From contig NZ_JACJUQ010000004.1 of the NCBI RefSeq assembly GCF_014235845.1, forward strand, positions 124,001 through 188,000: a stretch of 64,000 nt of DNA. Direction: 5' to 3'. The DNA comes from Pontivivens nitratireducens (GTDB taxonomy: Bacteria; Pseudomonadota; Alphaproteobacteria; Rhodobacterales; Rhodobacteraceae). A program made the translations under genes and the position numbers. Positions 18,825 through 27,681 of this stretch are shown one piece after another; the first letter of the stretch is position 1, and each line of letters begins with the position of its first letter. The notes below the pieces were generated by a model that saw nothing but the letters and a program-made list of their open reading frames with translations, was not told where the DNA came from and searched no databases.

Positions 18825-20174
18825 ATGACCGATGCGACCCTGCCAAATCACACCATTGCCGATCACATTCGGCGGACTCTGATCCTCGCCTGGCCGGTAA
18901 TGCTGGCGCGGATGGGGCTGGTCGGCCTGACCACGGCGGACGTGATGGTGCTGGGCCGGGCGGGGGCTGAGGAGCTTGCCGATTATACGCTGGGTCTGTC
19001 GATATATGACAGTTTGCTCGCCACAATGGGCGGGCTGACAATGGGCATCGGGGTTCTGACGGCGCGCAGCACAGGCGCGGGGTTGGACCATGTGGCCGGC
19101 ACGATCTGGTGGCGCGGCGTGGTCTATGGCGCCTTGATCGGCTGCGCGCTGGCCGTGCTGCTGCAATTCTCGCCTCAACTGTTCGCCCTGCTGGGTCAGA
19201 CGCCTGCGCGCGCGGCCAGTGCGGGATCGGTGACGCGGCTGGTGGCGTTGGCGCTGCCCTTCGTTGCGGTCTACTTTGCGACCACCACCTTTCTGGAATC
19301 GCTTCACCGTCCGATGGTGGGCATGTTCGCGGTGGCGCTGGCGAATATCTCGAATCTGGGGCTGAACATCCTGCTGGTTCACGGTATCGGGCCGTTCCCT
19401 CAGATGGGGGCCGAAGGCGCCGCGCTGGCGACTGTCATCAACTCCGCCCTGCTGGCGGCGGGCCTGTGGCTCTATACCCGTCACCGCCTGCCGGATCGCA
19501 CCCGCTATGGCATCGGTCAGGTGTCACCCAATGCCCCCACGGCGGCGGAGCAGCGACGCATCGGATACGGTGCAGGCCTGTCGTTCAGCTTCGAGGCCGG
19601 AGCCTTCGTGATGATGACGCTGTTCGTGGGCTGGTTGGGCACCATGGCGCTGGCCGTGCAGGCGGTGGTGTTCCAGTTCCTGGCGCTGACCTTCATGATG
19701 GCGTTCGGGCTGGCAGCCGCGACACAGGTGCGCGTCGGCAATGCGTGGGGGCGCGGCGACGCGCGGGGCATGGCGCTGGCCGGGTGGACGGGGCTGGGGC
19801 TGACCACGCTGCTGGCCAGCCTGTTTGCGGTGATCTACGTCGCCTTTCCGATGCAGGCCCTGCGCCTGTTCACGACCGATCCGGTCCTGCTGGCGGCGGC
19901 GGCCCCGGTGATGGCCTGGATGACGCTGGCGCTGGTGTTCGATTGCAACCAGTCGGTGCTGAGCCATGCCTGCCGTGGACGCGGCGACACCTGGGTGCCG
20001 ACGGCGATGCATCTGGTCAGCTACTGGCTGGTGATGGTGCCCGCCGGATACTGGTTCGGCATCCGTAGCGGAGCGGGCGTGATCGGCATCTATCAGGGCA
20101 TTTTGCTGGCCAGCATCGTCAGCGTGACGATGATGGCCCTGCGGTTTCGGCATCTGACCCGGATCACCGGCTAA
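18825..20174 (+). CDS. MATE-family multidrug/sodium antiporter
   Basis: 449 residues, twelve predicted membrane segments in two homologous halves, typical of MATE exporters (NorM/DinF-like). Signs: LILAWPVMLARMGLVGLTTA at the start, MGAEGAALATVI in the middle, and a second-half repeat. It exports cationic drugs or metabolites in exchange for Na+ or H+; the substrate is not predictable. Only a weak ribosome site (GGGACGG) precedes ATG 18825. A hairpin follows the stop. Confidence 0.9.
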   Translation: MTDATLPNHTIADHIRRTLILAWPVMLARMGLVGLTTADVMVLGRAGAEELADYTLGLSIYDSLLATMGGLTMGIGVLTARSTGAGLDHVAGTIWWRGVVYGALIGCALAVLLQFSPQLFALLGQTPARAASAGSVTRLVALALPFVAVYFATTTFLESLHRPMVGMFAVALANISNLGLNILLVHGIGPFPQMGAEGAALATVINSALLAAGLWLYTRHRLPDRTRYGIGQVSPNAPTAAEQRRIGYGAGLSFSFEAGAFVMMTLFVGWLGTMALAVQAVVFQFLALTFMMAFGLAAATQVRVGNAWGRGDARGMALAGWTGLGLTTLLASLFAVIYVAFPMQALRLFTTDPVLLAAAAPVMAWMTLALVFDCNQSVLSHACRGRGDTWVPTAMHLVSYWLVMVPAGYWFGIRSGAGVIGIYQGILLASIVSVTMMALRFRHLTRITG

Positions 20175-20188
20175 GCGCCGACCGATCG

Positions 20189-20217
20189 GCCGGCCCTGTA
20201 CGAACGACAGGACCGGC
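20189..20217. terminator. Hairpin between convergent MATE and yebC genes
   Basis: GCCGG-C-CCTGT (20189-20199), loop ACGAACG, ACAGG-A-CCGGC (20207-20217): two 5-bp stems with one mismatch, placed between convergent stop codons. There is no T-run on either strand. It may serve as a bidirectional transcript end; moderate support. Confidence 0.45.
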
Positions 20218-20225
20218 GGAATGGA

Positions 20226-20966
20226 TCAGAGCTGTTCCATGATCTCATCCGAGATGTCGAAATTGGCGGTGACGGTCTGCACGTCGTCGTCGTCTTCCAG
20301 CGCCTCGATCAGGCGCATCAGCTTTTGCGCGTCCTCCAGCCCCATTTCGGTCGTGGTCTGGGGTTTCCAGATCAGCTTGGTGCTCTCACTCTCACCCAGC
20401 GCGGCCTCCAGCGCGGTGGAGACGGCGTTCAGGTCGTTGGCGTCGGTATAGATGGTGTGGCCATCCTCGGTGCTCTCGACATCCTCGGCGCCGGCCTCGA
20501 TCGCGGCCATCATCACGGTGTCGGCGTCACCGACCTCAGCGCTATAGGTGATCTCACCCTTGCGATCGAACATGAAGCCGACGGAGCCGGTCTCCCCCAG
20601 ATTTCCGCCGTTCTTGGAGAAAATAGAACGGACGTTGGACGCGGTGCGGTTCTTGTTGTCGGTCATCGCCTCGACGATGATGGCGACGCCGTTGGGACCG
20701 TAGCCCTCATAGCGGATTTCATCGTAATGCTCCGCATCGCCGCCGATGGCCTTCTTGATGGCGCGGTCGATATTGTCCTTGGGCATGGACTGCGACTTGG
20801 CTTCCTTCACCGCGAGGCGCAGGCGCGGGTTCTTTTCGGGATCGGGGTCGCCCATCTTGGCCGCGACGGTGATCTCCTTGGAGAACTTGGAGAACATCTT
20901 GGAGCGCACGGCGTCCTGCCGGCCCTTGCGATGCTGAATGTTTGCCCATTTGGAATGGCCGGCCAT
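20226..20966 (-). CDS. yebC: YebC/PmpR-family regulator
   Basis: 246 residues with the family start [20 protein letters not shown], then [20 protein letters not shown] and a C-terminal acidic tail. YebC proteins act as transcription regulators or, per recent work, as translation factors for proline-rich stretches. The ATG at 20964-20966 has GGGAGG; the 23 upstream in-frame codons are not family-like. It stands alone. Confidence 0.95.
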   Translation of the reverse strand: MAGHSKWANIQHRKGRQDAVRSKMFSKFSKEITVAAKMGDPDPEKNPRLRLAVKEAKSQSMPKDNIDRAIKKAIGGDAEHYDEIRYEGYGPNGVAIIVEAMTDNKNRTASNVRSIFSKNGGNLGETGSVGFMFDRKGEITYSAEVGDADTVMMAAIEAGAEDVESTEDGHTIYTDANDLNAVSTALEAALGESESTKLIWKPQTTTEMGLEDAQKLMRLIEALEDDDDVQTVTANFDISDEIMEQL

Positions 20967-21089
20967 GAAGGGCCTCCCGTATTGCAGAAGATGAATGCTG
21001 CGCGCCTTATAGGTCAGGCGCGCCCCTGTGTTCAAGCGAGGGGTCGCGGGCCGGTTCTGCGAAGCGCACCGCGCCCGGTGCGCACGCCC

Positions 21090-22868
21090 TCAAAGCGGCC
21101 AGAGCAGCGGAATGATGAAGGCCGACACCGCGCCGATCAGCAGGTTGAGCGGCGCCCCGATCCGCACGAAATCGGTAAACCGATACCCTCCCGGACCATA
21201 GACCAGCGTGTTGGTCTGATAGCCGATGGGTGTGGCGAAACTGGCCGAGGCCGCCACCATCACCCCCACTACCAGCGGTCGCGGATCGACGCCCAGCGCC
21301 TGCGCCAGCCCGATCGCCACCGGCGTGACCACCACCGCCACTGCGTTATTGCTGACCAGCTCCGTCAGAATCGAAGTCATCAGGATGACCGCCCACACCA
21401 TCAGCGGCGGTGGCAGCAGACCCAAATAGGGGGCGACCGTATTTGCGATCAGATCGACGGAGCCCGCATCCTGCAGGCCCCGCCCAATGATCAACATCGA
21501 GAAGATCAGCGCCAGCAACCGTCCATCCACAAAGTCCATCGCCTCGTCGCTGTCAATCGCACGCGCCGCCAGAACGATAGCAACGCCGATCAGACTGAGG
21601 ATGTGAATGGGCGCTATGCCGAACGTCGCCAGCGCCACGACACCGAACAGCACGGCCAGCACGATGGGGGAATGGGTCCGGCGGTACGGCCGCTCGATCG
21701 GTTCGGCCAGATTCACCAGATCGACGTCACGGGCTAGACGCTGGATATCCTCGGGGTCGCCCTCGATCAGCAGGGTGTCGCCGACGCGCACGACCACATC
21801 GTCCATCTGACGGCCAAGGTTTTGGTTCCTGCGGTGGATCGCCAGCGGATAGACACCGTAGCGCCGTCGCAGGCGCAACCCGCCCAGCGTGCGCCCGACC
21901 AGACGGCAACCGGGTGAGATCAGCGCCTCGACCGTCACCATCGTCCGCCCATCGGCGCGATCCACCATGACCACGTCGGGGCTTTCCTTGAGCCCCAGAA
22001 GCTCGTTCACCGCCGTGCGCAACACCACACGATCGCCGCCGCGCACCTCCACCTCGGGGAAGTTGCGCCGCAGCGAGGCATCGCCGCGCAACACGTCGAT
22101 CACCCGCATTCCGTCGCGGCGAAACAGCTCGACCTCCATCACGGGGCGCCCGACAAGGCGCGAACCGGCCGGGATTGCCACCTCGGTGAAAAATTTCTGC
22201 GCTTTGCGATCCGTCAGGAAACCGGCCATCGACTGACGCTCAGGCAACAGGATCGGCCCGAAGATGCGCATGTAGATCAGACCGACGACGACCAGCACGA
22301 TGCCCAGTGGCGTGATCTCGAACAGGGTGAAGGGGGCCATTCCCGCCTCACGCGCGACACCGTCCACCAACAGGTTGGTGGAAGTGCCGATCAGCGTCAG
22401 AAGCCCCCCCAGGATCGCCGTGTAACTGAGGGGAATCAGCAGCTTGGACGGGGTCACACCCAATTGTTGGGTCAAACCCACGACCACTGGGATCAGCATC
22501 ACCACGACCGGCGTGTTGTTCATGAAAGCGGAGGCCAGCACGGTGAAGCCTGCCAGAGTGGCGATGACCACCACGGGCCGCTTGTCCGCCTGTGCGGCGA
22601 TCGGCAGGGTCAGCGCCGCCAGCGCGCCCGTTCGCACCAGCGCCCCGCTGAGGATGAACATCGCCGCGATCGTCCACGGTGCGGGGTTGGCAATCGACGA
22701 CAGAACCGCGTCCTGATCGACCAATCCGGTCACGACCATGGTGCTCGCCGCGACCATGGCCACGACCTCCACCGGCCAGCGTTCCAACAGGAACAGGCCG
22801 AACATCGCGAAGACGATCAGCAGGCCCGCAATCGCGCCGGCATAGTGGAAAGACATAAATTCGGTCAT
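21090..22868 (-). CDS. SLC13-type permease with two TrkA-C (RCK) domains
   Basis: 592 residues. The N-terminal transport half has hydrophobic segments and the DASS motif region SAFMNNTPVVVMLIPVV; two cytosolic TrkA-C domains follow (about residues 205-290 and 295-380; each has G-x-R-L-V-G-R). The C-terminal half repeats the transporter with TELVSNNAVAVVVTPVA. Such proteins carry sulfate, dicarboxylates or related anions with sodium; the substrate here is unknown. ATG 22866-22868 was chosen over an upstream start because the family begins near MTEF. The ribosome site is weak. Confidence 0.88.
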   Translation of the reverse strand: MTEFMSFHYAGAIAGLLIVFAMFGLFLLERWPVEVVAMVAASTMVVTGLVDQDAVLSSIANPAPWTIAAMFILSGALVRTGALAALTLPIAAQADKRPVVVIATLAGFTVLASAFMNNTPVVVMLIPVVVGLTQQLGVTPSKLLIPLSYTAILGGLLTLIGTSTNLLVDGVAREAGMAPFTLFEITPLGIVLVVVGLIYMRIFGPILLPERQSMAGFLTDRKAQKFFTEVAIPAGSRLVGRPVMEVELFRRDGMRVIDVLRGDASLRRNFPEVEVRGGDRVVLRTAVNELLGLKESPDVVMVDRADGRTMVTVEALISPGCRLVGRTLGGLRLRRRYGVYPLAIHRRNQNLGRQMDDVVVRVGDTLLIEGDPEDIQRLARDVDLVNLAEPIERPYRRTHSPIVLAVLFGVVALATFGIAPIHILSLIGVAIVLAARAIDSDEAMDFVDGRLLALIFSMLIIGRGLQDAGSVDLIANTVAPYLGLLPPPLMVWAVILMTSILTELVSNNAVAVVVTPVAIGLAQALGVDPRPLVVGVMVAASASFATPIGYQTNTLVYGPGGYRFTDFVRIGAPLNLLIGAVSAFIIPLLWPL

Positions 22869-22941
22869 TCTGGCGGCCCCATCAGCGCATTGCGCCGACA
22901 ATGGCGCAGCGCGGGGTGGCACTCAAGTAGGGATCGGTGCG

Positions 22942-22961
22942 CGGGGGCGCGACTGCCCCCG
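22942..22961. terminator. GC-rich hairpin between ymdB and the SLC13 gene
   Basis: CGGGGGC (22942-22948), loop GCGACT, GCCCCCG (22955-22961), 31 bp past the ymdB stop on the minus strand. No T-run follows, so it is a candidate terminator or attenuator only. Confidence 0.45.
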
Positions 22962-22992
22962 TGGGGGAATATGTGCACGGCGGAAAAGACGA

Positions 22993-23820
22993 TCAGTCCG
23001 AAGACGCTTCCGGCAGGCTTTGCCCCAAACGCCCGCCGACCCGGATCGGGTGGCAGGATTTGGCCGCCCCGGTCCGATCATCCGTCACAACGAAAAAGCC
23101 CGACAGGGTCGCGGGCCCGTCGGACGGGGTAAACCGGGTTTTCTGCATGCCTGTGATGAACCTGCGCATCGGCTCGGCCTTTTCCATACCGATCACGCTG
23201 TCATAATCGCCGCACATGCCCGCATCGGTCATATAGGCGGTGCCCTTGCCCAGAATCTGCGCATCGCCGGTCGGCACATGGGTGTGCGTGCCCACGACCA
23301 TGCTGGCCCGTCCATCGCACCAATGGCCCATCGCCATCTTCTCGGACGTGGCCTCGGCATGGAAATCCACAAGCGTGGCGTTGACGCGCGCGCCCATGGG
23401 AACCCGCTTCAACTCCGCCTCCAACGCGGAGAAGGGATCAGCGAAGGGACGTTTCATGAAGACCTGGCCCAATGCCTGCACCACCATGATCGACCGGCCC
23501 CGGCTGACCTCGAAAATCCGCGCGCCGCGTCCCGGCGCATCCTTGGCGAAGTTCAGGGGGCGCACGATACGATCGTCGCCCGCGATATGGGTCAGCATGT
23601 CCTTTTGATCGAAGGCGTGATCGCCCAGCGTGACGCAATCTGCTCCTGCCTCGAACAGCAGGTTCGCATGCGCGCCGGTCAGGCCCATACCGCCCGAAGC
23701 GTTCTCACCGTTCACGACGACGAAATCGGTTTTCAGGCGCGCGCGAAGGTCGGCGAGGCCCTCGCTGATCGCGCGGCGGCCGGAGCGGCCCATGACATCG
23801 CCAAGAAACAGAATACGCAT
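22993..23820 (-). CDS. ymdB: YmdB-family metallophosphoesterase
   Basis: 275 residues. The metal-binding motifs of the YmdB (TIGR00282) family are visible: FLGDVMGRSGRR at the start, VVNGENASGG, TLGDHAFD, and VVGTHTHVPTGD with the metal His pair. The family hydrolyses 2',3'-cyclic nucleotides in Bacillus; the cellular role in alphaproteobacteria is unclear. The ATG lies 9 bp after the fau stop, so it is co-transcribed with fau and possibly with the 6S RNA gene. Confidence 0.93.
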   Translation of the reverse strand: MRILFLGDVMGRSGRRAISEGLADLRARLKTDFVVVNGENASGGMGLTGAHANLLFEAGADCVTLGDHAFDQKDMLTHIAGDDRIVRPLNFAKDAPGRGARIFEVSRGRSIMVVQALGQVFMKRPFADPFSALEAELKRVPMGARVNATLVDFHAEATSEKMAMGHWCDGRASMVVGTHTHVPTGDAQILGKGTAYMTDAGMCGDYDSVIGMEKAEPMRRFITGMQKTRFTPSDGPATLSGFFVVTDDRTGAAKSCHPIRVGGRLGQSLPEASSD

Positions 23821-23829
23821 GCTGCCGGA

Positions 23830-24405
23830 TTAGCCTTTGACGGCCGATGGCGCAAGGGAGCCATGCTCCGTCACGATCACGTCCAGCGGCTGATCCGTGG
23901 ATTCGACGATCAATGGCATCCGCTGGGCCGCATACGCGAAACCGATGGCGCGGACAGGTTTCATCGCCCGCAACTTCTGCAAGGTGCGATCATAGAACCC
24001 GCCGCCATAGCCCAACCGGTGCCCCGTATCATCGAAGGCGACGAGCGGCACGATCAGCGTATCGGGCTGCACCACCTGACCCGTTTCGGGCACCAACGCC
24101 CCAAACGGGCCGGAAATCATCGCGCCGCGCGGCGTCCAGACGTGAAATTCCAGCGGCGCGGCCTTGGCCCTGATGACCGGCACGCACAGCGTATGTCCCC
24201 GCTCGGCCAGCGTGCGCATGGCAGGCAGCGGGTCGATCTCCGTCCGGATGGGCATGTAGGCGGCGACGATGCCGGGGGGCTGGCGCAGAACCTCCGCCAA
24301 CAGATGAGACGTCGCCTCCCCCTGCCTTGCCCCCTGGCCAGCGGCATGAGCAGCCTTGCGTGCCGCGAAGGCGCGTTTTCTAAGGTCGGATTTGGTCTCG
24401 GTCAT
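23830..24405 (-). CDS. fau: 5-formyltetrahydrofolate cyclo-ligase
   Basis: 191 residues. It has the ATP-dependent cyclo-ligase signature G-Y-G-G-G-F-Y-D-R-T-L and an N-terminal SDLRKRAFAARKAA. It converts 5-formyl-THF to 5,10-methenyl-THF, returning stored folate to one-carbon metabolism. It follows the candidate 6S RNA by 26 bp on the same strand, the ssrS-fau order known in many proteobacteria, and precedes ymdB by 9 bp. Confidence 0.94.
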   Translation of the reverse strand: MTETKSDLRKRAFAARKAAHAAGQGARQGEATSHLLAEVLRQPPGIVAAYMPIRTEIDPLPAMRTLAERGHTLCVPVIRAKAAPLEFHVWTPRGAMISGPFGALVPETGQVVQPDTLIVPLVAFDDTGHRLGYGGGFYDRTLQKLRAMKPVRAIGFAYAAQRMPLIVESTDQPLDVIVTEHGSLAPSAVKG

Positions 24406-24431
24406 CCCGCGACGCTAACGTTGCAAACCGC

Positions 24432-24545
24432 AGGGAATCAAGTGGCGGGCCCGTAGCGACCGTTGGGCAACTTATTCTCGGGACCTGGAAAACCAGGTGG
24501 GCACCAGGTGCGATAGGCCAGGACCAGTCGCAGAGCCAGTTCCCT
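24432..24545 (-). ncRNA. ssrS: Candidate 6S RNA
   Basis: On the minus strand, directly in front of fau, 114 nt can fold into a long rod. The closing stem is AGGGAA/TTCCCT, then TGGC/GCCA, then GCGAC/GTCGC. A large internal bubble follows, with a small GTT-GCCC-AAC hairpin in its 3' strand, then a terminal hairpin ACCTGG-TTTT-CCAGGT. Closing stem, central bubble and terminal stem is the 6S design that imitates an open promoter and binds sigma70-RNA polymerase. The ssrS-fau order supports it. It is shorter than the 180-nt E. coli RNA; ends are set by the closing stem and could be longer. Confidence 0.72.
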
Positions 24546-24667
24546 CAAGAAAAAGTAAGGCCTCGTGAATGTAGAGCCCTCACGCGAAGAACAGCACCCG
24601 CCGGGACACAAGGTATGCCGATCACTGCAGGATGCAAGGGGGGTGTCGACTCTGACATTGACGGCGC

Positions 24668-24682
24668 GTTCCCTGTACGTTC
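24668..24682 (+). promoter_or_regulatory. LexA (SOS) box upstream of mmcB
   Basis: GTTC-CCTGTAC-GTTC, an exact GTTC-N7-GTTC, ends 10 bp before the mmcB ATG. MmcB belongs to the SOS/mitomycin C response in Caulobacter, which supports this as a true LexA operator. Confidence 0.85.
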
Positions 24683-24692
24683 CAATGGGCCC

Positions 24693-25136
24693 ATGACAGA
24701 CAGCATGGCCCCCGGATTCGAGATTGCACGCGGCGTGTGGCGGCATCTCGACACGCTCGACATGACCGCACTGACGGAGTTCGCGCCGGTGCGCGGCTTG
24801 CGCGTCGATGTGATCGGGCTGACGGCGAAGGGCGAGATCTGGATCGTGGAGTGCAAGAGCTCTCTGGCCGATTTCAGATCGGACACGAAATGGCAAAACT
24901 ACCTGGAATGGTGCGACCGATTCTTCTGGGCCGTGCCGCAGGATTTCCCGGTCGAGGTTCTGCCCGACGATACCGGCCTGATGATCGCGGACCGGTTCGA
25001 CGCCGCAATCGTGCGCGACGCCCCGCTTGAAAAGATGCCCGGTGCACGGCGCAAGGCGATGACGCTGAAACTGGCGCGAGCCGCGATGCGGCGGCAGCTT
25101 GGCTGGCTGGAGCCTGATTTTAACATCACTGGTTAG
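24693..25136 (+). CDS. mmcB: MmcB-family DNA repair protein
   Basis: 147 residues of the MmcB family, named for mitomycin C sensitivity in Caulobacter. It has a PD-(D/E)xK nuclease-like core: RVDVIGLTAKGEIWIVECKSS carries a D...ExK signature (Asp in R-V-D-V, Glu and Lys in VECK). The rest (FWAVPQDFPVEVLPDDTGL) is family-typical. ATG 24693 is preferred; the open frame upstream runs through the LexA box. Its 3' end overlaps ccmG by 11 bp, convergently. SOS induction is expected. Confidence 0.9.
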   Translation: MTDSMAPGFEIARGVWRHLDTLDMTALTEFAPVRGLRVDVIGLTAKGEIWIVECKSSLADFRSDTKWQNYLEWCDRFFWAVPQDFPVEVLPDDTGLMIADRFDAAIVRDAPLEKMPGARRKAMTLKLARAAMRRQLGWLEPDFNITG

Positions 25137-25710
25137 CGAGCGCCTCCTCCAATGCGGCGCGCAGTAGCGCCTCCGCCAATGCGGCGCGCAGTAGCGCGTC
25201 CTCAGCAGCGGAGCGCATGCGCGTCGCCAATGCGTCAAGCGTCACCGGGCCGGGAAAGCGCAGTAAAATCCGCCCCTCCGCGTTGATGATGAAGGTTTCG
25301 GGCACGCCATATATACCCCAGTCGATGCCGGTGCGCCCTGTCACATCTGCTCCAACCGCCACATAAGGATCGCCCAGCTCCGCCAGAAATGCGCGTGCGT
25401 TTTCGGGATCATCTTTATAATTGATCCCGATAATTGGAACACCTCTTGCAGCCAGTTCCATCAGCACCGGATGCTCGATCCGGCACGGACCGCACCAACT
25501 GGCCCAGAAATTCACCAGCATCACTTCACCGCCCAGTTCGGGCAGGGGGCCGCCGAACGGCTCCACGTTCAGGGGCGGGGCGGGCTGTGCGATGAACTGC
25601 GATTGCAGCTCGTCGGGATTGTCCCGCAACATTCCCCAAAGGAACGTCCCGAGGATGATCATCGCCAGCACCGGCACGATCAGGATCGGGGAAAATCGAC
25701 GTTCAGCCAT
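25126..25710 (-). CDS. ccmG: Thiol:disulfide interchange protein for cytochrome c maturation (CcmG/DsbE)
   Basis: 194 residues. One N-terminal membrane anchor (ILIVPVLAMIILGTFLW) is followed by a periplasmic thioredoxin fold with W-C-G-P-C (Cys73, Cys76), the acidic GINYKDDPENARAFL insert, and the cis-Pro VPETF. It keeps apocytochrome or CcmH reduced for heme attachment. The C-terminal tail has a 9-residue duplication (ALLRAALAE, ALLRAALEE) from a 27-bp tandem repeat. Its start overlaps the end of ccmD by 8 bp. Confidence 0.94.
   Translation of the reverse strand: MAERRFSPILIVPVLAMIILGTFLWGMLRDNPDELQSQFIAQPAPPLNVEPFGGPLPELGGEVMLVNFWASWCGPCRIEHPVLMELAARGVPIIGINYKDDPENARAFLAELGDPYVAVGADVTGRTGIDWGIYGVPETFIINAEGRILLRFPGPVTLDALATRMRSAAEDALLRAALAEALLRAALEEALANQ
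25142..25195. repeat. 27-bp tandem repeat in the 3' end of ccmG
   Basis: Two copies of a 27-bp unit beginning GCCTCC (25142-25168 and 25169-25195) differ at one base; a partial third copy follows. The repeat lies in the ccmG coding end and extends the protein tail in frame. Such repeats change copy number by slippage. Confidence 0.85.
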
Positions 25711-25843
25711 CCTTGCGCTCCACCTTTTCCAGTGCCGCGCGGACCCTCGCACCACGCCAGACCGACAGCGCGACCAGCCCGCCGACCAGCGCGATGGTCA
25801 CGCCGTAGGCGGCGAGGACGAACGGCGCGTATTCCCCCAACAT
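25703..25843 (-). CDS. ccmD: Heme exporter protein CcmD
   Basis: 46 residues: one membrane span (APFVLAAYGVTIALVGGLVA) followed by a basic cytosolic tail (WRGARVRAALEKVERKDG), the usual CcmD plan. CcmD holds CcmC and releases holo-CcmE in cytochrome c maturation. The ATG overlaps the ccmC stop codon (TGATG), and the end overlaps ccmG. Confidence 0.9.
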   Translation of the reverse strand: MLGEYAPFVLAAYGVTIALVGGLVALSVWRGARVRAALEKVERKDG

Positions 25844-26568
25844 CACACGGCCTCCCGCAGCATCAGCGCGCGCAGCCGCCGCGCCCGGATTTCCGTGCGC
25901 GTGCGCAGCAGCACCAGCGCGACGAACAGCAGCACGAAGCCTGCGAGTGCAAACAGCAGCGGCTGGTAGAAGACGTCCGCGACGTTTTCCTCCCTGTCCA
26001 GGCTCAGCGAAGCGCCCTGATGCAGGCCCTGATTCCAGATCAGCACGGCATAGCGTGACAGCAGCGCAAAGACGGAGCCGACCAGACACAGGATCGCGGT
26101 CAGATCGGCTGCGGTGTCCGGCTCATCCACCGCTTGCCACAGCGCGATATAGCCGAGGTAGAACACGAACAGGATCAGAAACGAGGTCAGCCTGGGATCC
26201 CATTCCCACCACGTGCCCCACATCGGCTGCCCCCAGATCGCGCCGGTCAGCAGGGCCACCAGCGTCATCACGGCCCCGACGGGGGCGGCGGCGCGGGCGG
26301 CCAGCGCGCTGACATGGTGCCGCCGGATCAGCCAGATCAGCGACATCACGAACATCATGAGCCACGCATTGATCGCGACGAAGGCCGCGGGCACATGGAT
26401 ATAGATGATCTTGACGGTTGAGCCTTGCCTGAAATCGTCAGGGGTGAAGAAGAACCCCCAGATCAGCCCCACGGCAAGACACAGCGCCGCCGCACCCGCC
26501 ACCCAGGGCAGGACACGACTGACGAGGCGCGTGAACCGCGCGGGGTTGGCGAATTCCCAGATGTTCAT
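25843..26568 (-). CDS. ccmC: Heme exporter protein CcmC
   Basis: 241 residues, six membrane segments. It shows the heme-handling tryptophan-rich motif WGTWWEWDPRLTS and flanking His residues (IHVPAA). It loads heme onto CcmE in the periplasm. It forms a tight operon with ccmD and ccmG. In Rhodobacter capsulatus helA-helB precede helC; here pyrD is the upstream neighbour, so ccmAB must lie elsewhere. Confidence 0.95.
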   Translation of the reverse strand: MNIWEFANPARFTRLVSRVLPWVAGAAALCLAVGLIWGFFFTPDDFRQGSTVKIIYIHVPAAFVAINAWLMMFVMSLIWLIRRHHVSALAARAAAPVGAVMTLVALLTGAIWGQPMWGTWWEWDPRLTSFLILFVFYLGYIALWQAVDEPDTAADLTAILCLVGSVFALLSRYAVLIWNQGLHQGASLSLDREENVADVFYQPLLFALAGFVLLFVALVLLRTRTEIRARRLRALMLREAV

Positions 26569-26625
26569 GCGAACGACTTATCCACGCGGCCCCAGAGGCG
26601 CAAGCGCGGCGATGTCGCGGCGGTC

Positions 26626-27681
26626 TCAGACATTCGGCCTCACCGCATCCACCCCGACCGCATCCGCCACCGATGCGAAGCCGTCCCGCTCCAGCAGCGC
26701 GTCCAGATCGTGCAGGATCGTGGCGATCAGGCCCATGCCGCCATAGACCAGCGCGGAATAAAGCTGCAGCGCCGTGGCCCCCGCCCGAATCCGGGCATAG
26801 GCGTCCGCCCCGCTGGCGATGCCGCCGACCCCGATCAGCGGCACCTTGCCCTGCGTCAGGCGATAGACCTCCGCCAGCACCTGCTGCGCCAGATCGCGCA
26901 GGGGCGCCCCGGACAGCCCTCCGCCCTCGCCCGCATGGGGGCCGTGCAGCCCGTCGCGGCGCAATGTCGTGTTCGTAGCGACGATGGCATCGACCTTGGC
27001 CGAAACCGCCACATCGCACAATTCGGTCAGCGCGGTCATGTCCATATCCGGCGCGATCTTGAGGAAGACGGGAATCGGTCGGGCCAGCGCATCGCGGGCC
27101 ACCATTACACCGTCCAGCAGGCTGGCCAGCGCCTGCGCGCCTTGCAGATCGCGCAGCTTCTCCGTGTTGGGGGAGGAGACGTTGACCGTGGCGAAGCCGA
27201 TGAACGGCCCCGCATGGGTCAGGACGCGGGCGAAATCCTCGGCTCGGTCGTCACTGTCCTTGTTCGCGCCGAGGTTCAGGCCGACCACGCCGGGACGCTT
27301 GCGTGCTTGCAAGCGTGCGGTGATCGCCTGCATCCCGTCATTGTTGAACCCGAAGCGGTTGATGACCGCGCGGTCCTCGCTCAACCGGAACAGGCGTGGT
27401 TTCGGATTGCCGGGCTGGGCGCGCGGAGTCGCGGCGCCGACCTCGACGAAGCCCAGACCACTCATCAACAGGGGGTCGACGGCCTCGGCATTCTTATCGA
27501 ACCCGGCGGCGAGGCCCAACGGATTCGGCAGGTCGATGCCCGCGATTTGCGTGGCCAGACGGGGAGAGGTCACAGGACCGGGGCGCGGCACCAATCCCGC
27601 GCGCAGGGCGTGGATGGCGAAGCGGTGCGCCCGCTCCGGATCGAGCCGGTGCAGCAGGGCCAGGCCCGCGCGTTCGATCAC
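26626..27681 (-). CDS. pyrD: Dihydroorotate dehydrogenase (quinone), class 2
   Basis: 351 residues. It oxidises dihydroorotate to orotate in pyrimidine synthesis and passes electrons to quinone at the inner membrane. Class 2 signs are the N-terminal membrane-associating helix ([20 protein letters not shown]), the catalytic Ser in NVSSPNT, IVATNTT, and the FMN phosphate loop [11 protein letters not shown]. The start is the GTG at 27679-27681 with GGAGGGG; it overlaps the stop of the DUF952 gene (GTGA), so coupling is likely. Confidence 0.95.
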   Translation of the reverse strand: MIERAGLALLHRLDPERAHRFAIHALRAGLVPRPGPVTSPRLATQIAGIDLPNPLGLAAGFDKNAEAVDPLLMSGLGFVEVGAATPRAQPGNPKPRLFRLSEDRAVINRFGFNNDGMQAITARLQARKRPGVVGLNLGANKDSDDRAEDFARVLTHAGPFIGFATVNVSSPNTEKLRDLQGAQALASLLDGVMVARDALARPIPVFLKIAPDMDMTALTELCDVAVSAKVDAIVATNTTLRRDGLHGPHAGEGGGLSGAPLRDLAQQVLAEVYRLTQGKVPLIGVGGIASGADAYARIRAGATALQLYSALVYGGMGLIATILHDLDALLERDGFASVADAVGVDAVRPNV

